Assembly (NCBI RefSeq): GCF_000296815.2
Contig: NZ_CAIT01000006.1
Span: 1,184,777-1,248,776, forward strand
DNA from: Fibrisoma limi BUZ 3
GTDB taxonomy: Bacteria; Bacteroidota; Bacteroidia; Cytophagales; Spirosomataceae
Length of the DNA stretch: 64,000 bases
Direction: 5' to 3'
Part shown: positions 1-9,214 of the stretch, piece after piece
How the letters are laid out: each line of letters begins with the position of its first letter
Numbering within the stretch: the first letter of the stretch is position 1
Notes under the pieces: generated by a model
Database searches by the model: none
The model's input: the letters and a program-made list of their open reading frames with translations, nothing else
Told to the model about the DNA's origin: nothing
Position numbers and translations under genes: made by a program

Positions 1-51
1 CACTACTGAACCCCACCAAACGACGAACCACGAACCTCAACCAAAAACCCC

Positions 52-228
52 ATGTCCAAAGGTCTCATTTGCCTGTGCTACGCCAAAGTCATCGACGCAG
101 CCGCCCAGTCGCCCTGGCATGAGGTCGTTACTGAGGAGACGAACCAGATGTTTCTTCGCGTAGGCAAGGCACTGTCAACTTCTTTCCTATCGCTAAAACG
201 ATCGCGCACTTGTTGCAAAAACTTCTGA
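52..228 (+). CDS. Possible small ORF, 58 aa
   Basis: An ATG-started frame of 58 codons, beginning MSKGLICLCYAKVIDAAAQ, ends in TGA about 50 bases before the hybrid sensor gene. I recognise no family. It has no signal peptide or clear membrane segment. It may be a real small protein, the remnant of a larger gene, or chance. The rest of the first 277 bases holds nothing I can name. Confidence 0.2.
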   Translation: MSKGLICLCYAKVIDAAAQSPWHEVVTEETNQMFLRVGKALSTSFLSLKRSRTCCKNF

Positions 229-277
229 TATTTCTATCAGCCGAGGACGTTAAACACCATGTTCTGTGCTGATAACC

Positions 278-3200
278 ATGGCTTCACGCTTTTTGCAACT
301 GCTTTGCCTTTTTTTTACGGGTATTAATTGTTTGCGGGCTCAGTCTGATGTTACTCAAGCAATGGTTAGCCGGCAACTCGAACGAGCCGAGCAACTAACC
401 TCCTCTCAGCCCGAACAAGCCTTGAAAGCCGCTCAAACCGCCCTGACGCTGGCTCGGAAAAATAACCTGACTTTATCCGAAGGCAAAGCCTATCAACGGC
501 TGGCCCGCATCTACGCCGAACGGGACGACTATGTCAGTGCCTTAGGTGCGGCCAAAGCCGGGCTTTCGATTTTTCACAAGTTGGGCGAGCAGCGGGACGT
601 TTGCCGGATGTACATCGCCGTGGGCATCATCAACCGCTACCTAAAACTGTATGACGCCAGTATTGAGGCAAATCTGCAAGCCCAAAAAATCGCGGAGGCA
701 CGGCAGGACACAGCCCTACTCGGGTCTATCTACGGCAACCTGGGGAACGTTTATTTCGATAAAAAAGACTACGACCGGTCCCTGCAATCGGGCCTGAAGG
801 CCCTGAACATCCAGATGGCCCGGCGGGATACTCAGGCAATTGGCAATACGTTTCACAACCTGGCGCGAATTTACCGTATTCGCAGGGAGTTCGATAAATC
901 GCTGAAATTCTACAATCAATCGCTGGCCATCGACCTGAAGAACGGCAATCAACTGAACATCGGCGGCTCCTATTTGGATTTGGCGCTGCTTTTCAGGGAT
1001 ATGGGCGATTTTGCGCAGGCACTGGCGTATTCACAACGGGCGCTGGATATCGCCAGACAAATCGGATCTAAAAGTGTTGAGCAGCAGGTCCTGGCCAACT
1101 TACCCTTGATTTACGGCGTACTGGGAAAACCCAGGGAAGCCTTAATTGTGCAGAAGCAGTATCAATACCTGACCGATAGTTTGCAGTCGGCGGAGTTGTC
1201 CCGGCAGATTGCGGATATGCAGGCCCGGTACCAGGCCGAGCAGAAAGACCGCGAATTAAGTCTGCAAAAACTGCGCCTGGAAGCTCAGCAGGCGTCACTA
1301 AGCCAGCAGCGTACACTGATAGCCGCCCTGATCGCCTTCGTGCTGCTGGGCGGACTGGTTGGCTATCTGTTGTTCAATCGGTATAAACTCCGGCAGCGCA
1401 ACCTGAAGCTTTTGCTGGAAAACGAACAATTTCAGCTTGCCAAAAACTTACAGCTCCGAGAGGACATAGACGAAACGGTCAATTATTTCGCTACGTCGCT
1501 CTACGGTAAAAATACGGTGGATGAAATCCTGTGGGATGTGGCTAAAAACTGCATTGCCCGCCTGGGCTTTGTCGATTGCGTGATCTACCTGCTCAACGAC
1601 GAACAGACGGCCCTGGTGCAGAAAGCGGCCTATGGCAACAAGAACCCAGAGGCCTATTCGATCCTTAACCCACTGGTGATTCCGCTCGGCGAAGGCATTG
1701 TGGGGAGCGTAGCCCGGACGGGCAAGCCCGAAATCATCACGGACACGACCCAGGACTCACGCTACATCGTGGACGACGAGATGCGCCACGCTGAATTGGC
1801 CGTACCGCTGCTGCTCCAGAACAAGGTGATCGGCGTTATTGACTCCGAACATCCCGACAAAGGCTTTTTCAGAGAGCATCATCTCGAAGCCCTGCAAACC
1901 ATCGCGGCCATCTGTAGTAGCAAAATTGCCCAGGCGCTGGCCGACGAAGAGGCTGAAAAGGCCCGAATTCTGCAAATTGAAGCGGATTACATTAAAAAGC
2001 TGGACCGGGTCAAGTCGCAGTTCTTTGCCAACATCTCGCATGAGTTCCGCACCCCGCTTCAGCTCATTCTGGCACCGCTCCAGAAACGGGAAGCCATCAG
2101 CCCTGAAGAAGCCCATATGATGGAGCGCAACGCCAACCGGCTGCTTCGGCTGGTGAACCAACTGCTCGACCTGGCCAAGGCCGAAATGGGTATGCTTACC
2201 ATGAACCCCCAACGGGGTTATCTGATTAGCTTCCTTCGGCAGACGGCGCAGTACTTCCAGCCAATGGCTGCGAGCAAGCAGCTCCAGTATCAGATTGACT
2301 TGCCAGATGCCGAATGGATGGTCGCTTTCGACCACGACAAACTCGAAAAAATTGTGTATAACCTGTTGTCCAATGCCATCAAGTTCACCCCGGCGGGCGG
2401 TCAGGTCACGGTACGGGTTGAGTTCGACAGCGAGGCCGGCCTTCAGATGATCGTCAGCGACACAGGCATCGGTATTCCGGAGTCGCTGCACAATCGCATA
2501 TTCGACCGCTTCTATCAGATTGATCCCTCGCAAACGCGGGCCTTCGAAGGGAGTGGTCTGGGGCTGGCCCTGGCTAAGGAGTTGGTCGAGTTGCATAAAG
2601 GCTCGATTCATGTCAAAAGCCAGCACGGATCGGGCAGCACCTTTGAGGTCTGGCTACCGATAAAAGCGGATGCAACGCAGGAGGCCGACGGCTTGGACAT
2701 GGTAGTGCCTGCCACTCTTGTCAGTCAGCCCCTCAGCGTAGCCGTAGCTACTCCTGACTCGTTGACGGAGGAGCAGGCTGACGGCAGTGGAGAAGACAGG
2801 CCTACACTCCTGCTGGTGGAAGATCACCCGGAACTAAACAATTACCTCCGCCAGCAACTCGCCGACCGCTTCCGGGTCGTGCAGGCCGTGCGGGGCGATG
2901 AAGGGCTGGAAGTTGCCCGCCGGGTGATTCCCGACCTGATCATCTCCGATGTGATGATGCCGGTGATGGACGGGTTTTCGATGACCCGCCACCTAAAAGA
3001 GGACGACTTAACCAGCCATATTCCGGTTATCCTGCTGACGGCCAAAGACGACATCGATTCCCGAAAAGAAGGCTTTGAAGGCGGGGCTGAGCAGTACCTG
3101 GCCAAGCCGTTTGCCCTGGACGAACTGATAGTCCGTATCAATAGTATGCTTACCCAGCGCGATCTGCTTCGCAAAAAGTACAGCCGGGAAGTGCTGCTGC

Positions 3201-3577
3201 AACCGACCGCGACGCCCATCCGCGACCGGGAAGCGGAATTCCTAGAGAAAGTCATGCGCATCATTGACGAACACATAGCCGACGAAGCGTTCAGCGTCGA
3301 CCTGCTTCAGCGGGAAATGGGCATGAGCCGGATGCAGCTACACCGGAAATTGAAAGCACTTACCGACCAGTCGGCCTCCGATTTTATCCGCTACATTCGG
3401 CTACAACGGGCCGCCAATCTCCTGCAACAACCCGGCATCCAGATCGCCGAGGCCGCTTACCTGTCGGGTTTCAATCACCTTTCCTACTTCTCCAGATGTT
3501 TTAAAGAGCAGTTTGGAGTGCTACCTTCCGAATTTACGAGACAAAAAGATAAAAATCCTTCAGAAACCTATTCGTAA
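278..3577 (+). CDS. Hybrid two-component sensor/regulator (TPR-GAF-kinase-receiver-AraC)
   Basis: A single protein of 1099 aa that combines a sensor kinase with its DNA-binding output, as in the hybrid two-component systems common in Bacteroidota. In order: a signal peptide (about 1-22), TPR repeats (about 30-300), a coiled coil, one membrane helix (about 346-367), a GAF domain (about 390-550), a HisKA domain with the H box SHEFRTPLQ (near 586), an ATPase domain with N box YNLLSNAIKF and G box DTGIGIP, a receiver domain with phospho-Asp in ISDVMMP (near 886) and Lys in AKPF, and a C-terminal AraC-type HTH. A GTG start 12 bases upstream is possible; the ATG is preferred because the signal peptide starts there. 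The signal sensed is unknown. The exported lipoproteins just downstream are plausible targets, which is inference only. Confidence 0.92.
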   Translation: MASRFLQLLCLFFTGINCLRAQSDVTQAMVSRQLERAEQLTSSQPEQALKAAQTALTLARKNNLTLSEGKAYQRLARIYAERDDYVSALGAAKAGLSIFHKLGEQRDVCRMYIAVGIINRYLKLYDASIEANLQAQKIAEARQDTALLGSIYGNLGNVYFDKKDYDRSLQSGLKALNIQMARRDTQAIGNTFHNLARIYRIRREFDKSLKFYNQSLAIDLKNGNQLNIGGSYLDLALLFRDMGDFAQALAYSQRALDIARQIGSKSVEQQVLANLPLIYGVLGKPREALIVQKQYQYLTDSLQSAELSRQIADMQARYQAEQKDRELSLQKLRLEAQQASLSQQRTLIAALIAFVLLGGLVGYLLFNRYKLRQRNLKLLLENEQFQLAKNLQLREDIDETVNYFATSLYGKNTVDEILWDVAKNCIARLGFVDCVIYLLNDEQTALVQKAAYGNKNPEAYSILNPLVIPLGEGIVGSVARTGKPEIITDTTQDSRYIVDDEMRHAELAVPLLLQNKVIGVIDSEHPDKGFFREHHLEALQTIAAICSSKIAQALADEEAEKARILQIEADYIKKLDRVKSQFFANISHEFRTPLQLILAPLQKREAISPEEAHMMERNANRLLRLVNQLLDLAKAEMGMLTMNPQRGYLISFLRQTAQYFQPMAASKQLQYQIDLPDAEWMVAFDHDKLEKIVYNLLSNAIKFTPAGGQVTVRVEFDSEAGLQMIVSDTGIGIPESLHNRIFDRFYQIDPSQTRAFEGSGLGLALAKELVELHKGSIHVKSQHGSGSTFEVWLPIKADATQEADGLDMVVPATLVSQPLSVAVATPDSLTEEQADGSGEDRPTLLLVEDHPELNNYLRQQLADRFRVVQAVRGDEGLEVARRVIPDLIISDVMMPVMDGFSMTRHLKEDDLTSHIPVILLTAKDDIDSRKEGFEGGAEQYLAKPFALDELIVRINSMLTQRDLLRKKYSREVLLQPTATPIRDREAEFLEKVMRIIDEHIADEAFSVDLLQREMGMSRMQLHRKLKALTDQSASDFIRYIRLQRAANLLQQPGIQIAEAAYLSGFNHLSYFSRCFKEQFGVLPSEFTRQKDKNPSETYS

Positions 3578-3675
3578 ACCCCTGATTGTTAGGCATATAA
3601 TTCCAAAATCAGTTAATGTTACACCAGTGCTATTTTCTGGGAACTACGTGTTAGCCCCTCGCCGGGTACCGACGA

Positions 3676-3683
3676 TACCTTTG
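3676..3683 (+). promoter_or_regulatory. Candidate -7 element for the first lipoprotein gene
   Basis: TACCTTTG matches the Bacteroidota -7 consensus TAnnTTTG. It lies 74 bases upstream of the ATG at 3758. No convincing -33 TTG is at the usual spacing. The equivalent position upstream of the duplicated second gene (4596-4603) reads TGGCTTTG, which has lost the A of the TA. Confidence 0.4.
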
Positions 3684-3757
3684 TTGCCGTAAGGTATCCG
3701 CCGAAACACCTGTAAACAGTAGGCAATTTTCTTCCCTCTTTTTTAATACAAATCAGT

Positions 3758-4477
3758 ATGCAACAAGTAAAAGCAGCAACCGTCTTCGCGCTGCTCCTGA
3801 TGACACTTTGCTCGTGCGAGAACAGCTTCATCGAGCGGCAGAACCAGACGACCCCGGCCGATAAGGTCATCGCGAATCCGCCTTCGGATGGCCCTGGAGG
3901 GGTCGTTACGAATCCAGGTGGGCAACCTTACCCGACGATTACCAAACAGACGTTCATTCCCGAGTACAGTCTATGGGCGCAAAAGAAAACGCTTACCTGG
4001 CGGATTGAATGGCCGAATTACCCGGTCGGTACCGATCCCAACACGATTCCAACGGTGTTTACGCTATCGAACGGGGCGCTTAACAGTTTTGACTTCCTCA
4101 ACGGCCAACCGGCTTCCACGACGTACAAGACCCATTTCAACCTCTACCATAATGCTAAGTTAGAAAGGTCCAGTGACCTCTGGGACGAACTGACGCACTC
4201 GTTTGGACATGGCGATCAAATGGAATTTGTGTCGTTCAGCAGGTTCACGACTACGATCAAGGGACTTGAGAACATGGTGAAGAACCGGCCAGGATTGTTT
4301 GAGACCTATTGGACAGGCATTACAGAAGATTCTCCGGAGTACCAGCAGGGAGATATATTCCTCATCAAGGTGTCAAATGTAACGGACCCAACGACCCCAA
4401 GCCGCTACGGCGGTATCCGTATCGTCTCCATGATGCCCCGGATCATCGAGGTATATCTGGCCGTACCGAACGACTGA
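3758..4477 (+). CDS. Lipoprotein of unknown function, tandem copy 1
   Basis: Encodes 239 aa with a lipoprotein signal peptide: hydrophobic stretch FALLLMTL and a lipobox ending at Cys20 (LCSC). It is therefore probably anchored in the outer membrane. The mature part has no recognised domain. It is clearly paralogous to the next gene: the block from PYPTIT through TLTWRIEWPNYPVGTDPN to the C-terminal PRIIEVYLAVPN is nearly the same in both, while the 20-60 region and the stretch around residues 145-190 diverge. This pattern of a conserved scaffold with variable segments suits a surface-exposed or partner-binding protein, but the function is unknown. Confidence 0.8.
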   Translation: MQQVKAATVFALLLMTLCSCENSFIERQNQTTPADKVIANPPSDGPGGVVTNPGGQPYPTITKQTFIPEYSLWAQKKTLTWRIEWPNYPVGTDPNTIPTVFTLSNGALNSFDFLNGQPASTTYKTHFNLYHNAKLERSSDLWDELTHSFGHGDQMEFVSFSRFTTTIKGLENMVKNRPGLFETYWTGITEDSPEYQQGDIFLIKVSNVTDPTTPSRYGGIRIVSMMPRIIEVYLAVPND

Positions 4478-4520
4478 TCCGGCCCGGTTGCAGCCCGTAG
4501 TTTATTTTTCTGTCTCACCG

Positions 4521-4559
4521 GGATATAGCTACTGTCCCAGGGTTGGGCAAGTCATATCC
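4521..4559 (+). repeat. Hairpin downstream of lipoprotein copy 1
   Basis: GGATATAGC (4521-4529) can pair with GTCATATCC (4551-4559) with one mismatch and one G-T pair. The same element follows copy 2 at 5432-5470, where the stem is GGGTATAGC/GCTATACCC and pairs perfectly, including an A-T to G-C compensatory change. There is no T tract, so it is not a classical intrinsic terminator. Confidence 0.45.
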
Positions 4560-4680
4560 AATACGGTCTGATCGTCTCCCGCTACGTGTTGGCAATGGCT
4601 TTGTCGCCATAGGCTATTCACTGAATTACCCGTAAGAAATCGACATACCTCTTTTCTTCTTTTTTTCAACAAGTACTACT

Positions 4681-5388
4681 ATGCAACAAGTAACAACAGT
4701 ATCTGTCTTCGCTCTGCTTCTCGTGGCCCTTTGCGCGTGTGAAGAACAGGCAATCACCATTCAGGAGTCGCAAACCAAAGGAACCCGGGGATTTATGTCC
4801 CCCACGCGGGATGACAATGGGGGGCTTACGAACGGTCCGGGTGGGCACCCCTACCCAACGATTACCGAACAGACGTTCATTCCTGAAAACAGGAAGCATG
4901 CCTATCTCAAAACGCTTACCTGGCGGATTGAGTGGCCGAACTACCCGGTGGGTACCGACCCCAACGAGATTCCGACGGTGTTCACACTATCGAACGGGGC
5001 GCTCAACAGTTTTGATTTCCTGAATAGCCAACCGGCTTCCACGACGTATAAAACCAATTTCAGCCTGTATCACAACGACAAAATAGAAATGTCAAAAACG
5101 TTGTGGAGCGAACTGACTCATACGGCCGGAGCTGGTGATCAGATAGAAGCCGTCTGGTTCAACCAGGTTCATTTAATTGATCCAGTCGAGGTCCTTGAGG
5201 AGGCAGCAACAGAGCGACCCATACTGTTCGAAAGCTACTGGGCGTATAACCCCCAGGAGCCTCCCGTCTACCAGCAAGGTGATCTTTTCTTCTTTAAGCT
5301 GTGGGACCAGCATCGCTATGGCGCTATCCGCATCGTCTCCATGTCGCCCCGTATCATCGAGGTGTACTTAGCTGTACCGAATAGCTGA
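4681..5388 (+). CDS. Lipoprotein of unknown function, tandem copy 2
   Basis: Encodes 235 aa with a lipoprotein signal (FALLLVALCAC, Cys20). It is the tandem duplicate of the gene at 3758; long stretches such as TLTWRIEWPNYPVGTDPN and IPTVFTLSNGALNSFDFLN are identical. The duplication covers the upstream region (shared TACGTGTT(A/G)GC and CTTTGT(T/C)GCC(G/A)TA blocks) and about 90 bases downstream with a hairpin. The upstream region of this copy is about 18 bases shorter at the promoter-like position, so the copies may be expressed differently. Function unknown. Confidence 0.8.
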   Translation: MQQVTTVSVFALLLVALCACEEQAITIQESQTKGTRGFMSPTRDDNGGLTNGPGGHPYPTITEQTFIPENRKHAYLKTLTWRIEWPNYPVGTDPNEIPTVFTLSNGALNSFDFLNSQPASTTYKTNFSLYHNDKIEMSKTLWSELTHTAGAGDQIEAVWFNQVHLIDPVEVLEEAATERPILFESYWAYNPQEPPVYQQGDLFFFKLWDQHRYGAIRIVSMSPRIIEVYLAVPNS

Positions 5389-5431
5389 GTCGGCCCGGCC
5401 GCAATCTGTACGTCATCTTTCTAGTTCACCG

Positions 5432-5470
5432 GGGTATAGCCATTGTCCCTGGGTTGGGAAAGCTATACCC
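5432..5470 (+). repeat. Hairpin downstream of lipoprotein copy 2
   Basis: Perfect 9-bp stem GGGTATAGC (5432-5440) and GCTATACCC (5462-5470) around a loop holding TCCCTGGGTTGGG. It is the counterpart of the hairpin at 4521-4559. It sits 40 bases before the next gene, so it could act in a 5' leader as well as at a 3' end. Confidence 0.45.
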
Positions 5471-5509
5471 TACCTCTTCTAACTTTTTAACCAACAATTT
5501 TTCAAAGCC

Positions 5510-6811
5510 ATGAACAAGTATTATTCACACTTTTTTGTAAAGGCCTGTCTTGTGTGCCTGCTGTTCAGCTCCAATCAACTGCTGGCCCAGCAATGGTCGG
5601 CGTCCGGTGGCAACGTCTATGTGATGCCCGGTGTGCGGGTGGGCATTGGAACCATTGCTCCTTCCCGCAGCCTGCACGTGACGGGCGAAGCGGACCAGTA
5701 CATCCGCGTTTCATCGTACGGTGGTACCTTGCTCTCGAACCACGCGGCCGGCCTTGAATTGCAACGGATCATTCCGAGCGGTGGCCCAACCAGCAACTGG
5801 TCCATTGTCAATGAAGACCACCTCCGCTTCCGGCACAACGGCGAACTCCTGTTCCAGATGACCCCGTCGATGGCTCTGTTGGGCAAGAGCCTTAGTGAAC
5901 CCACAGTGTTTACCGTATACGGAACCAACATCACCAGGGTAAGCAATACTATACAGAGCGGAGCATTACGCCTGTACTCGAAGGTGGGCGATAACCAGCA
6001 CTTGCTAGCCTTGGACGGTAATCAGATTGAAAGCAGCGACCCGCTGTACATCAACAACGATTCGGAGCAGAACGTCCACCTCGCCAACGGCGGGGGTAAG
6101 GTGAAAGTCGGTACGACCGACAATGAAGCCCGGTTCAGCGTCGCGTCGGAGAGCGACATGCAGCTCAAGCTCATCAATCCGGGTAATGGCGGAGCCGCCT
6201 GGCGCATTGGCGTAGCCAATAGCGGCTGGGCTGCCGGTGACGGTAAATTAGTCTTCTCAAAAACAGCCAGTTCGGCTGACGCCACAATGGTTATCACGCC
6301 GGCCGGGAAAGTAGGTATCGGCCTGACAACACCCTCCGAAACGCTCCAGATCAACGGAACCACCTCGACTAAAGTTCTTAAAATCACCGGCGGAGCCGAC
6401 TTTGCCGAGCATTTTGACATCGGCCCGGACAAAACGATTCTGCCGGGTACGGTGGTCAGCATCGACCCCGCCAAACCAGGGCAACTGCGGGTGGCCCGGC
6501 AAGCCTACGACAAAACCGTGGCCGGTATTGTGAGCGGAGCGGGCGACGTACAGCCGGGAATGCTGATGGGGCAGGCCGGAACCCTCGCCAGCGGGCAGCA
6601 CCCGGTAGCGTTGACCGGCCGGGTGTATTGCCGGGTCGATGCCCAGTATGGAGCCATCCGGCCGGGCGACTTGCTCACGACCTCGCCCACGGCAGGCCAT
6701 GCCATGAAAGCGTCAGACGGCGGGCAGGCGCAGGGGGCCATTCTCGGTAAAGCGATGACGGCACTGGATGCGGGTACAGGTTTAGTGCTGGTATTGGTGA
6801 GCCTTCAGTAA
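5510..6811 (+). CDS. Secreted fibre-like beta-repeat protein
   Basis: Encodes 433 aa with a signal peptide (about 1-26, ending LLAQ). The mature part has repeated phrases of the kind VRVGIGTIAPSRSLHVTG (near residue 45) and VGIGLTTPSETLQINGT (near 270), which are typical of tail-fibre-like and adhesin-like proteins of Bacteroidota. The last about 130 residues, from ADFAEHFDIG to LVLVLVSLQ, form a glycine-rich conserved domain seen at the end of such proteins (PGTVVSID, YDKTVAGIVSG, PVALTGRVYC, PGDLLTTS). It has no T9SS tail. It is probably an exported structural or adhesive protein. It lies between the lipoprotein pair and another exported protein, all on the same strand. Confidence 0.75.
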   Translation: MNKYYSHFFVKACLVCLLFSSNQLLAQQWSASGGNVYVMPGVRVGIGTIAPSRSLHVTGEADQYIRVSSYGGTLLSNHAAGLELQRIIPSGGPTSNWSIVNEDHLRFRHNGELLFQMTPSMALLGKSLSEPTVFTVYGTNITRVSNTIQSGALRLYSKVGDNQHLLALDGNQIESSDPLYINNDSEQNVHLANGGGKVKVGTTDNEARFSVASESDMQLKLINPGNGGAAWRIGVANSGWAAGDGKLVFSKTASSADATMVITPAGKVGIGLTTPSETLQINGTTSTKVLKITGGADFAEHFDIGPDKTILPGTVVSIDPAKPGQLRVARQAYDKTVAGIVSGAGDVQPGMLMGQAGTLASGQHPVALTGRVYCRVDAQYGAIRPGDLLTTSPTAGHAMKASDGGQAQGAILGKAMTALDAGTGLVLVLVSLQ

Positions 6812-6834
6812 GGTACGTTAACCACACACGAAAC

Positions 6835-8592
6835 ATGAAACCAACCAATCTCCTGCTCATGGGGCTAATCTGCCTGTGGAGCGTGTCGGTGGTGGCTCAG
6901 AAACTGGTGCCGCATTCGTTCCACTATCAAAGTGATACGTCGGGCCGAGACCAACTCCGGTTTTTGACGCAGGTGACGCAACCCACTACAACGTTTCTGC
7001 GGTTGTATTTCGCCGGAACGCAATTGGGCGACAACAGCTACTTAGTGCTGGAAGGCACCGATGGTGCCCGGCAGGAACTCCGGAAGCCGGACCTCGAAAA
7101 CTGGCGGTACAGTTCGGCTTACTTCAACGGCCAATCGGTGAACGTATCGCTGTTTGCCGCACCCGGCGACCGCAACACGATCAATATCAATGGTGTAAAG
7201 ATAAGCGGTGAGTCAACCGACCGGAGCAGAAACGCCCGTCAGACCGCGCCCTTGGCTGCGGTGGCGCGGCAGATGGCAGCAACGTCTGTAACATCCCCAT
7301 ACGCCAAAGCGGTAGGCCGATTTACCAACGGTAGTGATTCATACGGCACGGGCTGGATTGCGCCGAACGGAGCCATCGTTACGTCCTGGCTTATGCACGG
7401 CTTGTATTTATCCCATGAAGATTCTTTCGACCTCATCGAATTCAATGTACCGCCCTCAGTTGGTACTACGGTTATGCACCCGTCGCCCCAGGACCAGTAC
7501 CCCCTGCTAATTAGAACGGTGCCTCATCATGGACCTTTGTATTTTCAGAATGTACCGAATCATGTTTTAATATATGACGGTTGGATGATGTTTGATCCTC
7601 AACCCAACGGTACCGGCTTGCGGCCCGGTGAACGCCAACAAGAGTACTTCCGAATTGCCACCAACCCGCGCAATTCCACCATCTATGAACAAGGTGAAGG
7701 AAACATGCTGGTGGACATTTTCCATTACGGACACACCTCCGGCGACCAACTGGAAGGCAGCACTACGTACCGAACCTTGCGCCTGTCGCAAACACACCTG
7801 CTGCCCCAGTACGACTACCTCACGGCTTATAACAACGGCGACCGCGACCGGTTCGTGTTGTACAGTCTACCCACTTGGGGCGGTAGCGATATGGGTGCGC
7901 CCATAACCTTTGCGGGCACGAACGTAGCCATTGGCGTACATAACGGTAGTAATGAGTACAACCTGGGGCATGGCCGGGGTTTCCGGGACAACGGCTTGCG
8001 GAACGAGTTGAACGACTATTTCTTCTCCAACTCCGTGTATGTCGATTTCGATGGGCCACCCAGCGGGGCCACCGGCGAAATCCACAAGCCTTACCTTACG
8101 GCGAACCAGGCGGCCAGCAGTGCCCCCAGCGGTGCGCAGGTGTACTTCGTTCGCGGTACGTACCCCGGTTCTGCCACCTTCAACCGACCCATGACCCTGC
8201 GGGCAGCGGTCGGCACCGTCAGTATCGGAGCCAGCCCGGTGGGCGCGCGGCAGGCGGCCGGGCCAACCATCCCTCCACACTGGCTGGAGGGAGCGCCGTC
8301 ATTCGACCGAGAATCGGCGGAAGACCACCGGGTACGGGCATATCCCAACCCGTTCCGGGACCAGACTGAGATAAAATGCGCGTTCGCAGAGGGAAGCCCC
8401 GTGTCGGTGGACATACTCAACACGGCGGGCGTATCCGTCGCTACGTTCACCCTGAATAATGTAAAATCTGGCCAGAACGGGGTGCAGTGGAACGGCACTG
8501 ACCAAAACGGCAAACCAGTTCCTTCCGGGCTGTACGTCGTCAAAGTGAGCGACGGACGCCAGACATTTACCACCAAAGTGCTGAAGCAGTAA
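6835..8592 (+). CDS. T9SS cargo with trypsin-like fold, probably catalytically dead
   Basis: Encodes 585 aa. A signal peptide (1-22) is followed by a beta-rich N-terminal region, a segment resembling bacterial trypsin-like peptidases (about 145-400), and a type A T9SS sorting domain from AYPNPF at residue 502 to the end (GKPVPSGLYVVKV). Family members normally read GTGxxxxxGxIVTAxH around the catalytic His and GNSGAPI or GDSGGP at the catalytic Ser. Here the first motif is GTGWIAPNGAIVTSWLMHG and the second is GGSDMGAPI, so both His and Ser appear replaced. It is likely secreted to the surface as a binding protein rather than a protease. It starts 23 bases after the fibre-like gene, so the two are probably cotranscribed. 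Confidence 0.75.
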   Translation: MKPTNLLLMGLICLWSVSVVAQKLVPHSFHYQSDTSGRDQLRFLTQVTQPTTTFLRLYFAGTQLGDNSYLVLEGTDGARQELRKPDLENWRYSSAYFNGQSVNVSLFAAPGDRNTININGVKISGESTDRSRNARQTAPLAAVARQMAATSVTSPYAKAVGRFTNGSDSYGTGWIAPNGAIVTSWLMHGLYLSHEDSFDLIEFNVPPSVGTTVMHPSPQDQYPLLIRTVPHHGPLYFQNVPNHVLIYDGWMMFDPQPNGTGLRPGERQQEYFRIATNPRNSTIYEQGEGNMLVDIFHYGHTSGDQLEGSTTYRTLRLSQTHLLPQYDYLTAYNNGDRDRFVLYSLPTWGGSDMGAPITFAGTNVAIGVHNGSNEYNLGHGRGFRDNGLRNELNDYFFSNSVYVDFDGPPSGATGEIHKPYLTANQAASSAPSGAQVYFVRGTYPGSATFNRPMTLRAAVGTVSIGASPVGARQAAGPTIPPHWLEGAPSFDRESAEDHRVRAYPNPFRDQTEIKCAFAEGSPVSVDILNTAGVSVATFTLNNVKSGQNGVQWNGTDQNGKPVPSGLYVVKVSDGRQTFTTKVLKQ

Positions 8593-8653
8593 ATAGGCGG
8601 GTTGCACCAAGACAAATAAACACTTTCACATCAAATACTAACTAAGTACAAAA

Positions 8654-9214
8654 ATGAAAACAACGATAAAGCACGTATGGGTAGCAGTTAATCTGAGCTT
8701 TGCATTAGCAGGCGTAGCTCTCGCTCAGGCCCCGTCGAAAAAATTGGTAGGAAACAACGACAGAACGCGGATGGCCGTAGTCGAATTCACGCCCGGCCCG
8801 AAGGCATCGGGAATGTCGGCAGAGGCTAAGCGGCAGCTTCAGGCCAGCATCGCGTTCCGGCTGATGAAAACCAACCAGTTTGATATTTACGATGTACGGC
8901 ATACCCGGGAGGCATCGCAGGCTGATCTGGAAGCCGTGAATGGGGCTTCAACGGCTGCTGCGGTGCGCGTCGGCAAGCAACTCAAGGTCAAGTACGTGTT
9001 GACGGGAACGGTCGATGAATACAACCCGAGTGGGTCGGCTACGCTCAAACCCCGGCTCGTAGAGGTTGCCACCGGCAAGGTCAAATACGCCGATGAGCTA
9101 TCGCATCAGAGCACTAAAGAAATGCGCACTGGCGGTGATGTTGAAATGAAGACAAACGTGCTCCTGCCGATAACGCTAAGGCTGGCGGAAACGCTCGCAG
9201 CAGAGGAACTTTGA
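8654..9214 (+). CDS. CsgG/LpoB-like periplasmic protein
   Basis: Encodes 186 aa with a signal peptide (about 1-24, ALAQ). The mature part follows the CsgG-like fold: MAVVEFTPG strand, a helix with AEAKRQLQASIAFRLMKTNQFDIYD, then VGKQLKVKYVLTGTVDEY and RLVEVATGKV. Proteins of this type include the CsgG secretion channel core, LpoB and FlgO-like proteins. It has no lipobox and is shorter than CsgG, so a channel role is unlikely. It follows two exported proteins by 61 bases. The precise role is unknown. Confidence 0.7.
   Translation: MKTTIKHVWVAVNLSFALAGVALAQAPSKKLVGNNDRTRMAVVEFTPGPKASGMSAEAKRQLQASIAFRLMKTNQFDIYDVRHTREASQADLEAVNGASTAAAVRVGKQLKVKYVLTGTVDEYNPSGSATLKPRLVEVATGKVKYADELSHQSTKEMRTGGDVEMKTNVLLPITLRLAETLAAEEL

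Noticed and set aside
2842-3276. Long open frame on the strand opposite the receiver/AraC part of the hybrid sensor
   Set aside because: It is a shadow of the well-supported sensor gene; its translation is rich in Arg and Ser with no domain, as expected from antisense of GC-rich coding DNA.
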